Source: JAAZAI01 sp050942875 (GTDB taxonomy: Bacteria > Verrucomicrobiota > Kiritimatiellia > RFP12 > UBA3636). From it: a stretch of DNA of 39,907 bases. Where the stretch lies: positions 1 through 39,907 of the forward strand of contig JBMNOD010000029.1 of the NCBI GenBank assembly GCA_050942875.1, read 5' to 3'. Positions 16,085 through 23,820 of this stretch are shown in pieces (position 1 is the stretch's first letter; every line of letters starts with the position of its first letter). The notes under the pieces are model-generated. The model saw only the letters and a program-made list of their open reading frames with translations. It had not been told where the DNA came from and ran no database searches. Position numbers and translations under genes: made by a program.

Positions 16085-16248
16085 CCCACGAATCTCCGCG
16101 AGGGGAAGGCAGTTTTTCCCGGTCTGCGACCGTCGTTAATCACTGAAAAACCGCCTTCCCCTGCTGGATGGGTGCTGGGGGAATGTTGAGCGATCAGCGA
16201 CGGCCGCAGGCCGGCGACATTCCCCTCTGCTTCGCGGAGTTTCGTGGG
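16085..16248. mobile_element. 164-bp MITE-like element with inverted ends and two nested hairpins
   Basis: The ends CCCACGAATCTCCGCG (16085-16100) and CGCGGAGTTTCGTGGG (16233-16248) pair at 15 of 16 positions. Inside are two hairpins in opposite orientation. The first (16101-16162) has 18-base arms pairing at 17 positions and the tip CGGTC-TGC-GACCG. The second (about 16177-16225) has 11-base arms pairing at 10 positions and the tip CGGCC-GCA-GGCCG. The tips and their flank GTCGYTRATCRCT match when one hairpin is reversed, so the whole is an inverted pair. There is no coding capacity. I see no clear target-site duplication. Confidence 0.65.
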
Positions 16249-16279
16249 CGATAAACTGAGATGGCTTGATGCGAAGCGG

Positions 16280-16402
16280 GGTGGGGAGGCGCCGTCTCGG
16301 CTCGCCGTCGCTTGCCCGCGCTTCAGCGCGGTGTGCTTGGGGGCACGGACATTCCTGTCCGCGATTGCCTTCACGGGTTGGAAAACCCATGCCCCTTTGC
16401 CC
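16280..16402 (-). repeat. Double-hairpin interspersed repeat, copy B (inverted)
   Basis: Reverse-oriented copy of 1106-1234. The two core hairpins are at 16344-16363 and 16372-16391, each with one stem change relative to copy A, and the CCGCGC-TTCA-GCGCGG hairpin keeps its stem while its loop differs. It is colinear along its length with copy A. Confidence 0.8.
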
Positions 16403-16528
16403 TCGCTTGCGTGTTGCGCCTTTACGTGAATTTTTTGTCGCGGCAGATCGGCATAGTGCATCTCACCAAGGCTCTCCAACCCGCACCACCCCAGAAACTG
16501 GCCGATTACCGGGTGTGGTTCGACATCG

Positions 16529-16558
16529 TTGCCACACGCCTCGGGAATGTGGTAGAAT
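16529..16558 (+). promoter_or_regulatory. sigma70-type promoter for holB
   Basis: TTGCCA and TAGAAT are separated by 18 bp, giving a leader of about 24 bases that carries the AAGGAG site. Confidence 0.55.
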
Positions 16559-16588
16559 CGGGGGTGTCATTGGGCGTCAAGGAGCAGC

Positions 16589-17563
16589 ATGAAACCGTCG
16601 GAAGCATTCGAAATCGTCAAGCAGAGCCACAGGAGCGGCAGGATGCCGCATGCCTACATCGTCTGCGGGTCGCCGCGCGGGAACGGGCTCGAGCTGGCCG
16701 AGTCGATCTGCGCCTTCCTGCTCTGCACGGCGGATGCGGCGGAGCGTCCGTGCCGGACGTGCGACGCCTGCCTGAACGCGCTGGCGCACAAGCATGTCGA
16801 CGCCCTGTGGGTGGAGCCGGAGAAGAAGTCGCGCATCATCAGCGTCGATGTCATGCGCGAGCAGATCGTCCGCTGGGAGGAAATGGGCTCCTACGTGGGC
16901 GGCTGGAAGATCGCGGTGCTCCTCTTCGCCGACCGGCTCAACGAAAGCTCGGCCAACGCCTTCCTGAAGACGCTGGAGGAGCCGGGGGAGCAGACGCTCT
17001 TCCTGCTCGTCACCGACCGTCCGGAGGCGCTGCTGCCGACGATCGTCTCCCGCTGCCAGCGGCTCGATCTGAACGAGGGGCGCGTCCCGCCGGCGGAGCC
17101 GTGGCGCAGCCGCGTGGGGGACATCATGGCGCAGCACGCGTCGACATCGGCGCTGCGCATCTTCGCGACGGCCGGCAAGCTCGTGGATCTCTTCGCCGAG
17201 ATCAAGGGGGAGGCGGAGAAGCTGGGCAAGCAGGAGCAGCGGGAGTCGGAGTTCGAGGAGGACAAGGAGACGGTCGACGCCTGGGTCGGCGCGCGTTCGA
17301 AGGAGATGCGGCAGTCCGTCTTCGAGTCCATCCGCGACTGGTACCGCGACTTGCTCGTGCTCTGCGCCTGCGAGGGGAAGCCGGCGGGCGTCCCGCTCTT
17401 CTTCGAGGAGCATCGCGAGCGCCTGGTCGAGAAGGCGGCGGGGCTGCAGACGCGCCACGCCATGCTGTACATGGACTTCGTGGACGAACTGGAGCGCCAC
17501 ATCGAGGTGCGCAACATCCGGGAGACGATCGCCTTCCCGTATTGGTTCACATGGCTGAAGTAG
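16589..17563 (+). CDS. holB: DNA polymerase III delta' subunit
   Basis: A clamp-loader AAA+ subunit, 324 residues, typical length. The N-terminal domain has a degenerate P-loop (CGSPRGNGLELA), as expected for the ATP-inactive delta' subunit, then a zinc module CX8CX2CX2C (Cys46, Cys55, Cys58, Cys61), KTLEEP, and the sensor-1 SRC motif in IVSRCQRLDL. The C-terminal part is helical with a charged stretch around 205-230. AAGGAG lies just upstream of the ATG. It stands alone between two repeat clusters. Confidence 0.93.
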   Translation: MKPSEAFEIVKQSHRSGRMPHAYIVCGSPRGNGLELAESICAFLLCTADAAERPCRTCDACLNALAHKHVDALWVEPEKKSRIISVDVMREQIVRWEEMGSYVGGWKIAVLLFADRLNESSANAFLKTLEEPGEQTLFLLVTDRPEALLPTIVSRCQRLDLNEGRVPPAEPWRSRVGDIMAQHASTSALRIFATAGKLVDLFAEIKGEAEKLGKQEQRESEFEEDKETVDAWVGARSKEMRQSVFESIRDWYRDLLVLCACEGKPAGVPLFFEEHRERLVEKAAGLQTRHAMLYMDFVDELERHIEVRNIRETIAFPYWFTWLK

Positions 17564-17602
17564 CGGCTAGACAAATGGCAAGGCACTCCGCACTCGCCCC
17601 GC

Positions 17603-17764
17603 CCCTTCGTACACGTTCCCGTTCGCGTTTTTTGTGAACGTGAACCGCTTCGCTGTGAACGGGTACGTGAACGGGCTCATGGCGAACTTGGCTTGCGAAG
17701 CACGGGAGGGGCAAGCGTCTGCTTGCCCGCACGAACGGACGAGCAGACGCTCGTCCCTCCCCGT
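17603..17764 (+). repeat. 162-bp direct repeat, unit 1
   Basis: Begins CCCTTCGTACACG. The first half is rich in GTGAAC/GTTCCC-like hexamers on both strands. The second half holds two perfect 8-bp hairpins with 4-base loops, GGGCAAGC-GTCT-GCTTGCCC (17709-17728) and GGACGAGC-AGAC-GCTCGTCC (17737-17756), enclosed by GGGAGG and CCTCCC. The two loops are complementary. Confidence 0.85.
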
Positions 17765-17926
17765 CCCTTCGTACACGTTCCCGTTCGCGTTTTCTTGAAC
17801 GTGAACCGCTTCGCTGTGAACGGGTACGTGAACGGGCTCATGGCGAACTTGGCTTGCGAAGCACGGGAGGGGCAAGCGTCTGCTTGCCCGCATGAACGGA
17901 CGAGCAGACGCTCGTCCCGCCCCCGC
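17765..17926 (+). repeat. 162-bp direct repeat, unit 2
   Basis: Directly abuts unit 1 and is nearly identical, differing mainly in the length of a T-run and a few single bases near the ends. Hairpins lie at 17871-17890 and 17899-17918 with the same stems and loops. Confidence 0.85.
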
Positions 17927-17977
17927 CCCTCGCCACAACTCGCCAAAATCAATCTTGTCAATCTTGTAATCCTGTCT

Positions 17978-18946
17978 CTAGGCGTAGCCGATCTGGCGGA
18001 GGAGGAAGAAGTTTTCGTCCCACTTCGGCTCGACCTTGACCCAGAGATCCGCTTCGGCGGGGCCGTCGAAGAACGCCGAGAGTTCCTTGTCGGCAAGGCG
18101 CGTGATCGCGCGCAGCGTGCGGCCCTTGGGGCCGAGCACGATGCCTTTGTGGTTGTGGCGCTGGACGAAGACGGTGGCCCGGACCTGGGTGACGCCGTTC
18201 GGCTTCCGGGCGATGTCGTCGACCCTGACGCCGATGGAGTGGGGGAGTTCGTCGCGCAGGACGTGGAAGAACTTTTCGCGGATGATGTCCGACACGGCGA
18301 GCTTGCGCGGGTAGTCGGTCAGCATCTCCTCGTCGAAGAGCATCGGGCCGGGCGGCAGGCGCGCGAAGAGCGTTTCGACGAGCGCGTCGACGCCCTCGCC
18401 GGTCTTGGCGGAGGCCTGGAGCCAGAGGGGTTCGCACGGGGTTCCCTGCGGGCTTTCCTTTTGGATGTCGACCCAGAGCGCCTGGTAGCGGGGGAGGCGG
18501 CTGGCGGCGTCCGCCTTGTTGAGCAGGATGATGGCGGGCGTCCCGGACTTGGCGATCCGCCGCATCCAGCCGTCGTCTTCGAGCTGGGGATCCTTGGAGC
18601 CGTCCACGACGAGCAGCACGACGTCGACGCCTTCGGCGGCGGCGCGGGCGCGCTTGTTCATGATGGAGCAGAGGGTGCTGCGGCTCTTGTGGAGCCCCGG
18701 CGTGTCGATGAGCACGAGCTGGCCGCGGTCGTCGGTGAGCACGCCGCGCACGACGTTGCGGGTCGTCTGGACGACGGGGCTGACGATGCTGATCTTCTCG
18801 CCGACGATGCGGTTGACGAGGGTGGACTTGCCGGCGTTCGTGCGGCCGACGACGGCGACGATGCCGCAGTGCGGCACGATGTTCAGGGAGGGGGCGTCGG
18901 CGCCGTCGGCGGGGGCGGGGCGGGGGGCGGGGGCTTTGGGCGTCAT
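17978..18946 (-). CDS. era: GTPase Era
   Basis: An essential GTPase that binds the 3' end of 16S rRNA and helps 30S maturation. It has 322 residues. G motifs: G1 GRTNAGKST (about 34-42), G3 DTPG, G4 NKAD. The C-terminal KH domain carries GIVLGPKGRTLRAI near residue 270. The N-terminus has an extra Pro/Ala-rich segment of about 25 residues before the G domain, longer than usual. The ATG overlaps the trmB stop by four bases (ATGA), showing coupling to trmB. Confidence 0.96.
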   Translation of the reverse strand: MTPKAPAPRPAPADGADAPSLNIVPHCGIVAVVGRTNAGKSTLVNRIVGEKISIVSPVVQTTRNVVRGVLTDDRGQLVLIDTPGLHKSRSTLCSIMNKRARAAAEGVDVVLLVVDGSKDPQLEDDGWMRRIAKSGTPAIILLNKADAASRLPRYQALWVDIQKESPQGTPCEPLWLQASAKTGEGVDALVETLFARLPPGPMLFDEEMLTDYPRKLAVSDIIREKFFHVLRDELPHSIGVRVDDIARKPNGVTQVRATVFVQRHNHKGIVLGPKGRTLRAITRLADKELSAFFDGPAEADLWVKVEPKWDENFFLLRQIGYA

Positions 18947-19662
18947 CGTTTTTTCCAGGAGGCGGCGTTTACGGGGTGGTTCTTGGCTCGGAACTTCATT
19001 TCGAATTCCGTGGTTTCGTCCTCGGCGCGTTCCAGGGGCTCGATGGACTCGAAGCGTCCGTCGGCGGCCATGGCCTCGCGCATTTGCGCGAAGTAGTCGT
19101 CGTGGTCGGTGGCGACGTTGAGGGTGCCGCCGGGGCGCAGGACGCGGTGGGCCTGGCGGGCGAAGGCGGCGTTGAAGAGGCGGTGCTTGCGGTGGCGCTT
19201 TTTCGGCCAGGGGTCGGGGAAGTAGAGGTGCAGGGCGGCCAGCGAGGCGTCCGGGAGGCAGAATTCGAGCAGGCGCATCGCCTGGCCGCATACGACGTGG
19301 GCGTTGGCGATGCCGGCCGCGCGGAGGGCGACGTCGGTGCGCGCGATGCGCACCTTTTCGCATTCGATGCCGAGGAAGTGGCTTTCGGGGTGGTTTTTGG
19401 CGCGCGCGGCGATGAACTTGCCCATGCCGCAGCCGATTTCGAGTTCGAGCGGCTTGTCGCAGGAGGCGAGCAGGCGGACGAGCGCGCAGTCCGGGTTTCG
19501 CGGGCACGCCGGGCGCGGGGCGTCGCGATCCCCGAGCCGTTGGAGCATGGGGACGTCGGCGTCGAAGATGCGGCAGAACCCGCCCTTCAGCTCCCGCGTG
19601 GGCGGGAGCGTCGGGTCGTGCTGCGAGGCGCGGATGCGCTTGGCGTTTCGGTCTCGGGCCAT
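18943..19662 (-). CDS. trmB: tRNA (guanine-N7-)-methyltransferase
   Basis: Methylates G46 of tRNA (EC 2.1.1.33) with S-adenosylmethionine. It has 239 residues. Signatures: the SAM-binding EIGCGMGKF (about 74-82), LHLYFPDPWPKKRHRKHR with the catalytic Asp, and the C-terminal TTEFEMKF. An N-terminal extension with two cysteines (ACPRNPDC) precedes the core. It lies 24 bp after fhs and overlaps era, so fhs-trmB-era are probably co-transcribed. The ribosome-binding site is weak. Confidence 0.95.
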   Translation of the reverse strand: MARDRNAKRIRASQHDPTLPPTRELKGGFCRIFDADVPMLQRLGDRDAPRPACPRNPDCALVRLLASCDKPLELEIGCGMGKFIAARAKNHPESHFLGIECEKVRIARTDVALRAAGIANAHVVCGQAMRLLEFCLPDASLAALHLYFPDPWPKKRHRKHRLFNAAFARQAHRVLRPGGTLNVATDHDDYFAQMREAMAADGRFESIEPLERAEDETTEFEMKFRAKNHPVNAASWKKR

Positions 19663-19686
19663 GGCGTGTCGGCGGCGTCGCGGCGC

Positions 19687-21456
19687 CTAGTGGAGGCCGC
19701 GGACCCTGCCCGTGGCGACATCGACGTCGATGCGGCGGTAGGCCGGGTCGGAGCCCGTGCCGGGCATGAGCGCGATGTCCCCGGCGACGGGGACGATGAA
19801 GCCGGCGCCCTGGTACACGAGCACGTCGCGCACGGGGAGCGTCCAGCCTTTCGGGCGGCCCTTCAGCGTCGGGTCGTGCGAGAGCGAGTACTGGGTCTTC
19901 GCCATGCAGACGGGCAGGGCGGCGGATTCGGGGTCGGCGGCGATGCGGTCGAGCTTTTCGCGCGCGGCGTCGGCGTAGCTGACGCCGTCGGCGCCGTAGA
20001 CTTCGCGGGCGATTTTGCCGATGCGCGTTTCGATCGGTTCGTCGAGCGAGTAGAGGGGGCGGAAGTCGCCGGGCTGCGCGGCGGCCTCCACGACGGCCTC
20101 GGCCAGCTCGCGGGCGCCGTCGCCGCCCAGGAGCCAGTGGTTGGAGACGGCGAAGCGGGCGCCCGTCTCGTCGGCGAGGCGGCGCACGACGTCCTGCTCG
20201 GCCTTCGTGTCGGTGTGGAACGCGTTGAGGCAGACCACCGGCGTGACGCCCGCCTTGCGGACGGTCTCGATGTGGGCGCGGAGGTTTTCGCAGCCGGCCT
20301 CGACGAGGCCGACGTTTTCGCGCGTGTACGCCTCGTCGAGCCTGGCGCCCGGCTTGACGGCGGGGCCGCCGCCGTGGGATTTGAGCGCGCGGACGGTGGC
20401 GACGATGACGGCGGCGTCGGGCTTCATCCCGGAGACGCGGCACTTGATGTTCCAGAACTTCTCGAAGCCGATGTCCGCGCCGAAGCCGCTTTCGGTGACG
20501 AGGTAGTCGCCCAGGAGCGAGCCGACGCGATCCGCGATGACGGAGCTTTGGCCGACGGCGATGTTGGCGAAGGGGCCGGCGTGGACGAAGACCGGCTGGC
20601 CTTCGAGCGTCTGCATCAGCGTGGGGTTGAGCGCGCGCACCATCCAGGCGGTCATCGCGCCATCGACTTCGAGGTCGCCGGCGGTGACGGGGGCGCCGCT
20701 GCGGGACCAGGCCACGACGATGCGCGCCATGCGCCGGCGCAGGTCGGCGAGGTCGCGGCAGACGGCGAGGATGGCCATGACCTCGCTGGCGACGCTGATG
20801 TAGAAGGAGGATTCCATTTCGTAGCCGTCGCGCTCGCCGCCGCGGCCGATGACGATGTTGCGGAGGGACTGGGCGCAGAAGTCCATCGCCCAGCGCATGT
20901 TGATCTTGGCGGGGTCGATGTCGAGCCGGCGCAGGCCGATCCTGGCGAGGCGGGCGTCGTCGTAGTTGCGTTCGTGCTGCATGCGCGCGGTGAGCGCCGT
21001 CATGCAGAGGTTGTTGGCGTTGGTGACGGCGTCGATGTCGCCGGTGAGGCCGAGCGACAGCGGGGCGAGGGGGAGGCACTGGGCGAGGCCGCCGCCGGCG
21101 GCGGAGCCCTTGATGTTGAAGGTCGGGCCGCCGCTCGGCTGGCGGATGGCGCCGACGGGGTTGAGGCCGAGCTTGCCGAGGCCTTCGAGCAGGCCCATCG
21201 TGGTCGTGGTCTTGCCCTCGCCGAGCGGCGTGGGGTTGATGGCCGTGACGTTGATGTACTTGGCGCGCGGGGCGGAGGGCTTGTCGAGGCGGGCGAGCAG
21301 CGCCTGGGCGTCGACTTTGCCGAAGTGGCGGCCGTGCCGGGCCAGCTCGTCGGGGAGGACGCCCAGGCGCGAGGCGAGCTCGGCAACGGGGATCAGGTCG
21401 GCTTCGGCGGCGTCGGCAATCTGCCAGTCGGACATTTGGGTGGGGTTGATTTTCAT
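19687..21456 (-). CDS. fhs: Formate-tetrahydrofolate ligase
   Basis: Makes 10-formyl-THF from formate, THF and ATP (EC 6.3.4.3), feeding one-carbon metabolism and, where present, the Wood-Ljungdahl methyl branch. It has 589 residues, slightly longer than the usual 555-560. The P-loop PTPLGEGKTTTT spans about 75-86, and family blocks RQPSGGPTFNIKGSAAGGG and FVHAGPFANIAVGQSS are present. The ATG at 21456 has no Shine-Dalgarno sequence: the leader directly upstream is an array of eight seven-base repeats. No folD or other one-carbon gene is adjacent. Confidence 0.97.
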   Translation of the reverse strand: MKINPTQMSDWQIADAAEADLIPVAELASRLGVLPDELARHGRHFGKVDAQALLARLDKPSAPRAKYINVTAINPTPLGEGKTTTTMGLLEGLGKLGLNPVGAIRQPSGGPTFNIKGSAAGGGLAQCLPLAPLSLGLTGDIDAVTNANNLCMTALTARMQHERNYDDARLARIGLRRLDIDPAKINMRWAMDFCAQSLRNIVIGRGGERDGYEMESSFYISVASEVMAILAVCRDLADLRRRMARIVVAWSRSGAPVTAGDLEVDGAMTAWMVRALNPTLMQTLEGQPVFVHAGPFANIAVGQSSVIADRVGSLLGDYLVTESGFGADIGFEKFWNIKCRVSGMKPDAAVIVATVRALKSHGGGPAVKPGARLDEAYTRENVGLVEAGCENLRAHIETVRKAGVTPVVCLNAFHTDTKAEQDVVRRLADETGARFAVSNHWLLGGDGARELAEAVVEAAAQPGDFRPLYSLDEPIETRIGKIAREVYGADGVSYADAAREKLDRIAADPESAALPVCMAKTQYSLSHDPTLKGRPKGWTLPVRDVLVYQGAGFIVPVAGDIALMPGTGSDPAYRRIDVDVATGRVRGLH

Positions 21457-21512
21457 GGGATTTGAAATTTGGGATTTGGGATTTGAAACTTGAAATTTGA
21501 AATTTGAAATTT
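21457..21512. repeat. Eight heptamers abutting the fhs start codon
   Basis: Units on the forward strand: GGGATTT, GAAATTT, GGGATTT, GGGATTT, GAAACTT, then GAAATTT three times. On the mRNA strand the array touches the ATG and replaces any normal ribosome-binding site. The GAAATTT unit recurs at 23869-23882. Confidence 0.8.
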
Positions 21513-21540
21513 GGGCTTAGGCAACTTTGTCGATTTTTCT

Positions 21541-21568
21541 AGTCTAAGGTCCAAGGTCCAAAGTCCAA
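21541..21568 (-). promoter_or_regulatory. Possible fhs promoter built from heptamers
   Basis: On the reverse strand TTGGAC (21568-21563) and TAGACT (21546-21541) are separated by 16 bp. The -35-like box is part of the GGACCTT heptamer array, so it recurs every seven bases upstream. Confidence 0.35.
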
Positions 21569-21573
21569 GGTCG
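21546..21573. repeat. Heptamer tandem repeat, four units
   Basis: AAGGTCC, AAGGTCC, AAAGTCC, AAGGTCG. It differs in sequence from the fhs-adjacent array but has the same period. Confidence 0.7.
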
Positions 21574-21581
21574 AGCCGGAG

Positions 21582-21611
21582 GGCAACTTTGTCGAGGGCT
21601 TTGTCGACTGC
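21582..21611. repeat. CTTTGTCGA-rich repeat, copy 2
   Basis: Shares GCAxCTTTGTCG and CTTTGTCGAC-TGC with 15927-15975; a third partial CAACTTTGTCGA lies at about 21521-21533. Confidence 0.5.
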
Positions 21612-21668
21612 AAAGGGTGGGTGGAAGTTTTTTTTGAACGACGAAACACATGAAAAGAAGGTACTAAC

Positions 21669-21721
21669 GGGGTCTGGGGTGCCCCCAGCCTGAACTCCTC
21701 GCTCCTCTCTTCTCGCTCCTC
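21669..21721. repeat. CTGGGG hairpin plus pyrimidine heptamers, copy 1
   Basis: A 28-base unit starting GGGGTCTGGGGTG contains CTGGGG-TGC-CCCCAG (21674-21688) and ends CCTGAACT. It is followed by heptamers ACTCCTC, GCTCCTC, TCTTCTC, GCTCCTC. The same unit, also followed by pyrimidine heptamers, is at 31628-31724. Confidence 0.7.
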
Positions 21722-21737
21722 GCTAAAATTTTCGTGG

Positions 21738-22619
21738 CTATGGTGAAAAGACTTGGGCGACTTTGACTTCGTCGACGTGGAGGCGGGTGCGGTGGCCGGA
21801 GCCGAGGGTTTCGACTTCGAGGTCTTTGAGCACCCAGCGGCCGTCGACCTTCTGGATGGCGCGGACCCACATCCGGCGGGTTTCGCGGCCGTTTTCGTTG
21901 ACCTGCGCGGCGCGCATGAGCACCTGCTGGTCGCGGTCGATCCAGAGGCGCGCCTTGGCGCAGCCGGGCAGCGGGGCGGGCGGCTCGACTTCGAGGATGT
22001 CGCAGAGGCGCCCCTTCACCTTTTCGGAGCCGCCGAGCGTCGGGTTCTTCCACCAGAGGTAGTCGAGCGTGATGTCGAGCCACGTGATGTCGGTGCCGAG
22101 CACCCGTTCGTTGAGCACGGGCGCTTCGGCCTGGATGCGCTCGATGCCGGTGAAGCGCCGGACGCCCAGCCCCGCGGACGGGTCGCGGACGACCTCGATC
22201 GCCTCGACGAGTCCGCCGCCGGGGAGGTTGAACACGTCGTACTTCGCGGCGGGCGGCATGGCGCCCCATTGGAGCGTGACGGCGTAGCCGTACTTCTTGA
22301 GCTCCACGCCGTAGGCTTTGCGCATGGTGAGCGTGCCCTTCATGTAGAGCGGCTCCGTTGGCATGCGCGCGATGCAGGCGTCGAGAAGCGCCCGGCCTTC
22401 GGCGGGCGCTTCGGGCGAGGGATCGGCGGCCATGTCGAAAAGCGACTGGGCCGCGCCCGGCGCTCGGACGGACGGCTGGATGACGATGTCGATGTCTTCC
22501 AGCGGCTCGGCGGGGATGATGTCTTGCTTTGAGTCTGCAAGGCCGTTGTCTTGCGCGACGGTGATCGTTGCCATCGTTGCCACAAGAGCGAGTGTGCCGA
22601 GTAGCGAATTGAGCTTCAT
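21738..22619 (-). CDS. Secreted LolA-like (outer-membrane lipoprotein-sorting type) protein
   Basis: An exported protein of about 293 residues. A signal peptide (MKLNSLLGTLALVATMATITVA) is followed by an acidic linker, then a domain with the strand pattern of the LolA-like/MucB fold: ITWLDITLDYLWWKNP, GRLCDILEVEPP, KARLWIDRDQQVLMRAAQV and RWVLKDLEVET near the end. In related proteins this half-barrel binds lipid or lipoprotein; the ligand here is unknown. The ATG at 22619 has TTGGAG five bases away, so it is preferred over the longer frame starting at 22670. It is transcribed in the same direction as the upstream UPF0104 gene but has its own promoter. Confidence 0.75.
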   Translation of the reverse strand: MKLNSLLGTLALVATMATITVAQDNGLADSKQDIIPAEPLEDIDIVIQPSVRAPGAAQSLFDMAADPSPEAPAEGRALLDACIARMPTEPLYMKGTLTMRKAYGVELKKYGYAVTLQWGAMPPAAKYDVFNLPGGGLVEAIEVVRDPSAGLGVRRFTGIERIQAEAPVLNERVLGTDITWLDITLDYLWWKNPTLGGSEKVKGRLCDILEVEPPAPLPGCAKARLWIDRDQQVLMRAAQVNENGRETRRMWVRAIQKVDGRWVLKDLEVETLGSGHRTRLHVDEVKVAQVFSP

Positions 22620-22678
22620 GTGTTCTCCAAAAAATGCCATTGCGGCCGATGCCGCCTGATGCAGTTGCAATGGAGCGC

Positions 22679-22707
22679 ATTTTAGCAGAACGCCCGCTTC
22701 GCTTCAA
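22679..22707 (-). promoter_or_regulatory. sigma70-type promoter for the LolA-like gene
   Basis: On the reverse strand TTGAAG (22707-22702) and TAAAAT (22684-22679) are separated by 17 bp; the leader is about 55 bases. Confidence 0.6.
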
Positions 22708-22783
22708 TGATGAAGCCCGGGGCAATTGGTTATGGTTGTGCGCCATTTTGAAGGGCTGGTTTCAATCTTCTCGGCTTCAACAA

Positions 22784-23812
22784 TCACTTCTGCCGCGGGA
22801 TATGCGTCTTGCCGACGCCGGAGGCCATGATGACGCCGGCGATGAGGGCCCAGAAGACGATGGTGCCGAACATGAGCAAGCCGAGCGCGGTGGAGTCGGT
22901 CCGGGGGATGCTCACGACGTCCATCATGTATTGGAGGGTGTTTTCGCGCACGCCGGCGCCACCGGGAGTGAGGGGAACGGCGGCGATCGTGTTGGCGAGG
23001 GGGGAGATGACGATGAGGTCCTTGAAGCGGATCGTCATGCCAATGGCGCGGCTGAGCAGGAAGTAGCAGCAGACGTCGGTGATGTGGTTGGCGATGGAGA
23101 GCAGGAAGGTGAGCAAAGCCGGGATGGGGTGGGTGAGGCACACGTGGAAGGTCCGCCACATGTTGATCATTTCCTTCAGCACCTTCGCGATGAAGCTGCC
23201 ATCCTGCGGATTGAGACGGTTTGCGAGGCGTTCCCAATTGATCGCCGTGAGCAAGAGGATCACGACCACGCAGGTGGCGCATGCCCAGTAGATGGCGTGG
23301 CGCAGGAGCGTCAGCGCCTTGCTTTCCGTGAAGAAGTCCGCTCGGAGCACCGAAACGGTCGTGACAAAGACCACCATCGCGATGAGTCCGATGAGACGTT
23401 CCGCGGCGATGGAAGTAATGGCCTCGGTCCGGCGTCCGGCGCATTTGGCGGCGATCCAGGCTCCTTTGACGACGTCTCCTCCGGTGGCGCCGGGACCAAT
23501 GACGTTGAAGAAGTGGCCGGTGGCATAAAGCCGGAACGCCTCGCCGAAGGAAATGGGCAGTTTCAGCGTGCGCAAGAGCACATGCCAGCGCAACATGCCG
23601 CACATGAGCGAGACGCTGAACAATCCCGTGCCGCAGATCAGGAAGCCTGGACGGCGGAAGGCGGACTTCACGGTGGCGAGAAGTTCGGGAATGTTGCCGG
23701 AGCGATAGATGAATACGCCCATCAGCACCACTGCGAGCGCGATGGCCCCGCCGGTCATCACGATCCGCCGAGTGTTGTCGCGCTTCTGTGTCGGGTCCAA
23801 GTTTTCTTCCAT
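22784..23812 (-). CDS. UPF0104 / flippase-like membrane protein (LPG synthase TM domain)
   Basis: A 342-residue inner-membrane protein with about eight helices. It matches the flippase-like half of lysylphosphatidylglycerol synthase (UPF0104, YbhN type). Visible signatures are GHFFNVIGPGATGGDVVKG (about 96-114), AAERLIGL, and the C-terminal PLTPGGAGVRE before a final helix pair. Family members are thought to move lipids or lipid-linked sugars; here this is inference. There is no aminoacyl-transfer domain. The ATG at 23812 lies two bases after the predicted transcription start and has no ribosome-binding site, so it may be leaderless. In-frame sequence upstream to 24202 is considered non-coding. 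Confidence 0.85.
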   Translation of the reverse strand: MEENLDPTQKRDNTRRIVMTGGAIALAVVLMGVFIYRSGNIPELLATVKSAFRRPGFLICGTGLFSVSLMCGMLRWHVLLRTLKLPISFGEAFRLYATGHFFNVIGPGATGGDVVKGAWIAAKCAGRRTEAITSIAAERLIGLIAMVVFVTTVSVLRADFFTESKALTLLRHAIYWACATCVVVILLLTAINWERLANRLNPQDGSFIAKVLKEMINMWRTFHVCLTHPIPALLTFLLSIANHITDVCCYFLLSRAIGMTIRFKDLIVISPLANTIAAVPLTPGGAGVRENTLQYMMDVVSIPRTDSTALGLLMFGTIVFWALIAGVIMASGVGKTHIPRQK

Positions 23813-23820
23813 CGGCCTGA

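Larger units (their letters stand above)
15889..16588. other. Repeat-rich region without genes
   Basis: About 700 bp between the caspase-like gene and holB. From left to right: two heptamer tandem arrays flanking a CTTTGTCGA-rich stretch, a 164-bp element with 16-bp inverted ends, the inverted copy of the double-hairpin repeat, and the holB promoter. The open frames here are not credible genes. Confidence 0.7.
17564..17977. other. Tandem-repeat region without genes
   Basis: About 410 bp between the convergent holB and era genes. It consists mainly of two 162-bp direct repeats described separately. I see no gene and no classical terminator. Confidence 0.7.

Noticed and set aside
17603..17926. 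CRISPR array
   Set aside because: The two units are long contiguous near-identical repeats without unique spacers, and there are no cas genes.
17978..21079. Single 1033-codon reverse frame spanning era and beyond
   Set aside because: Only the part from 18946 matches Era. The upstream part is a low-complexity Arg/Pro-rich translation of trmB and fhs in another frame.
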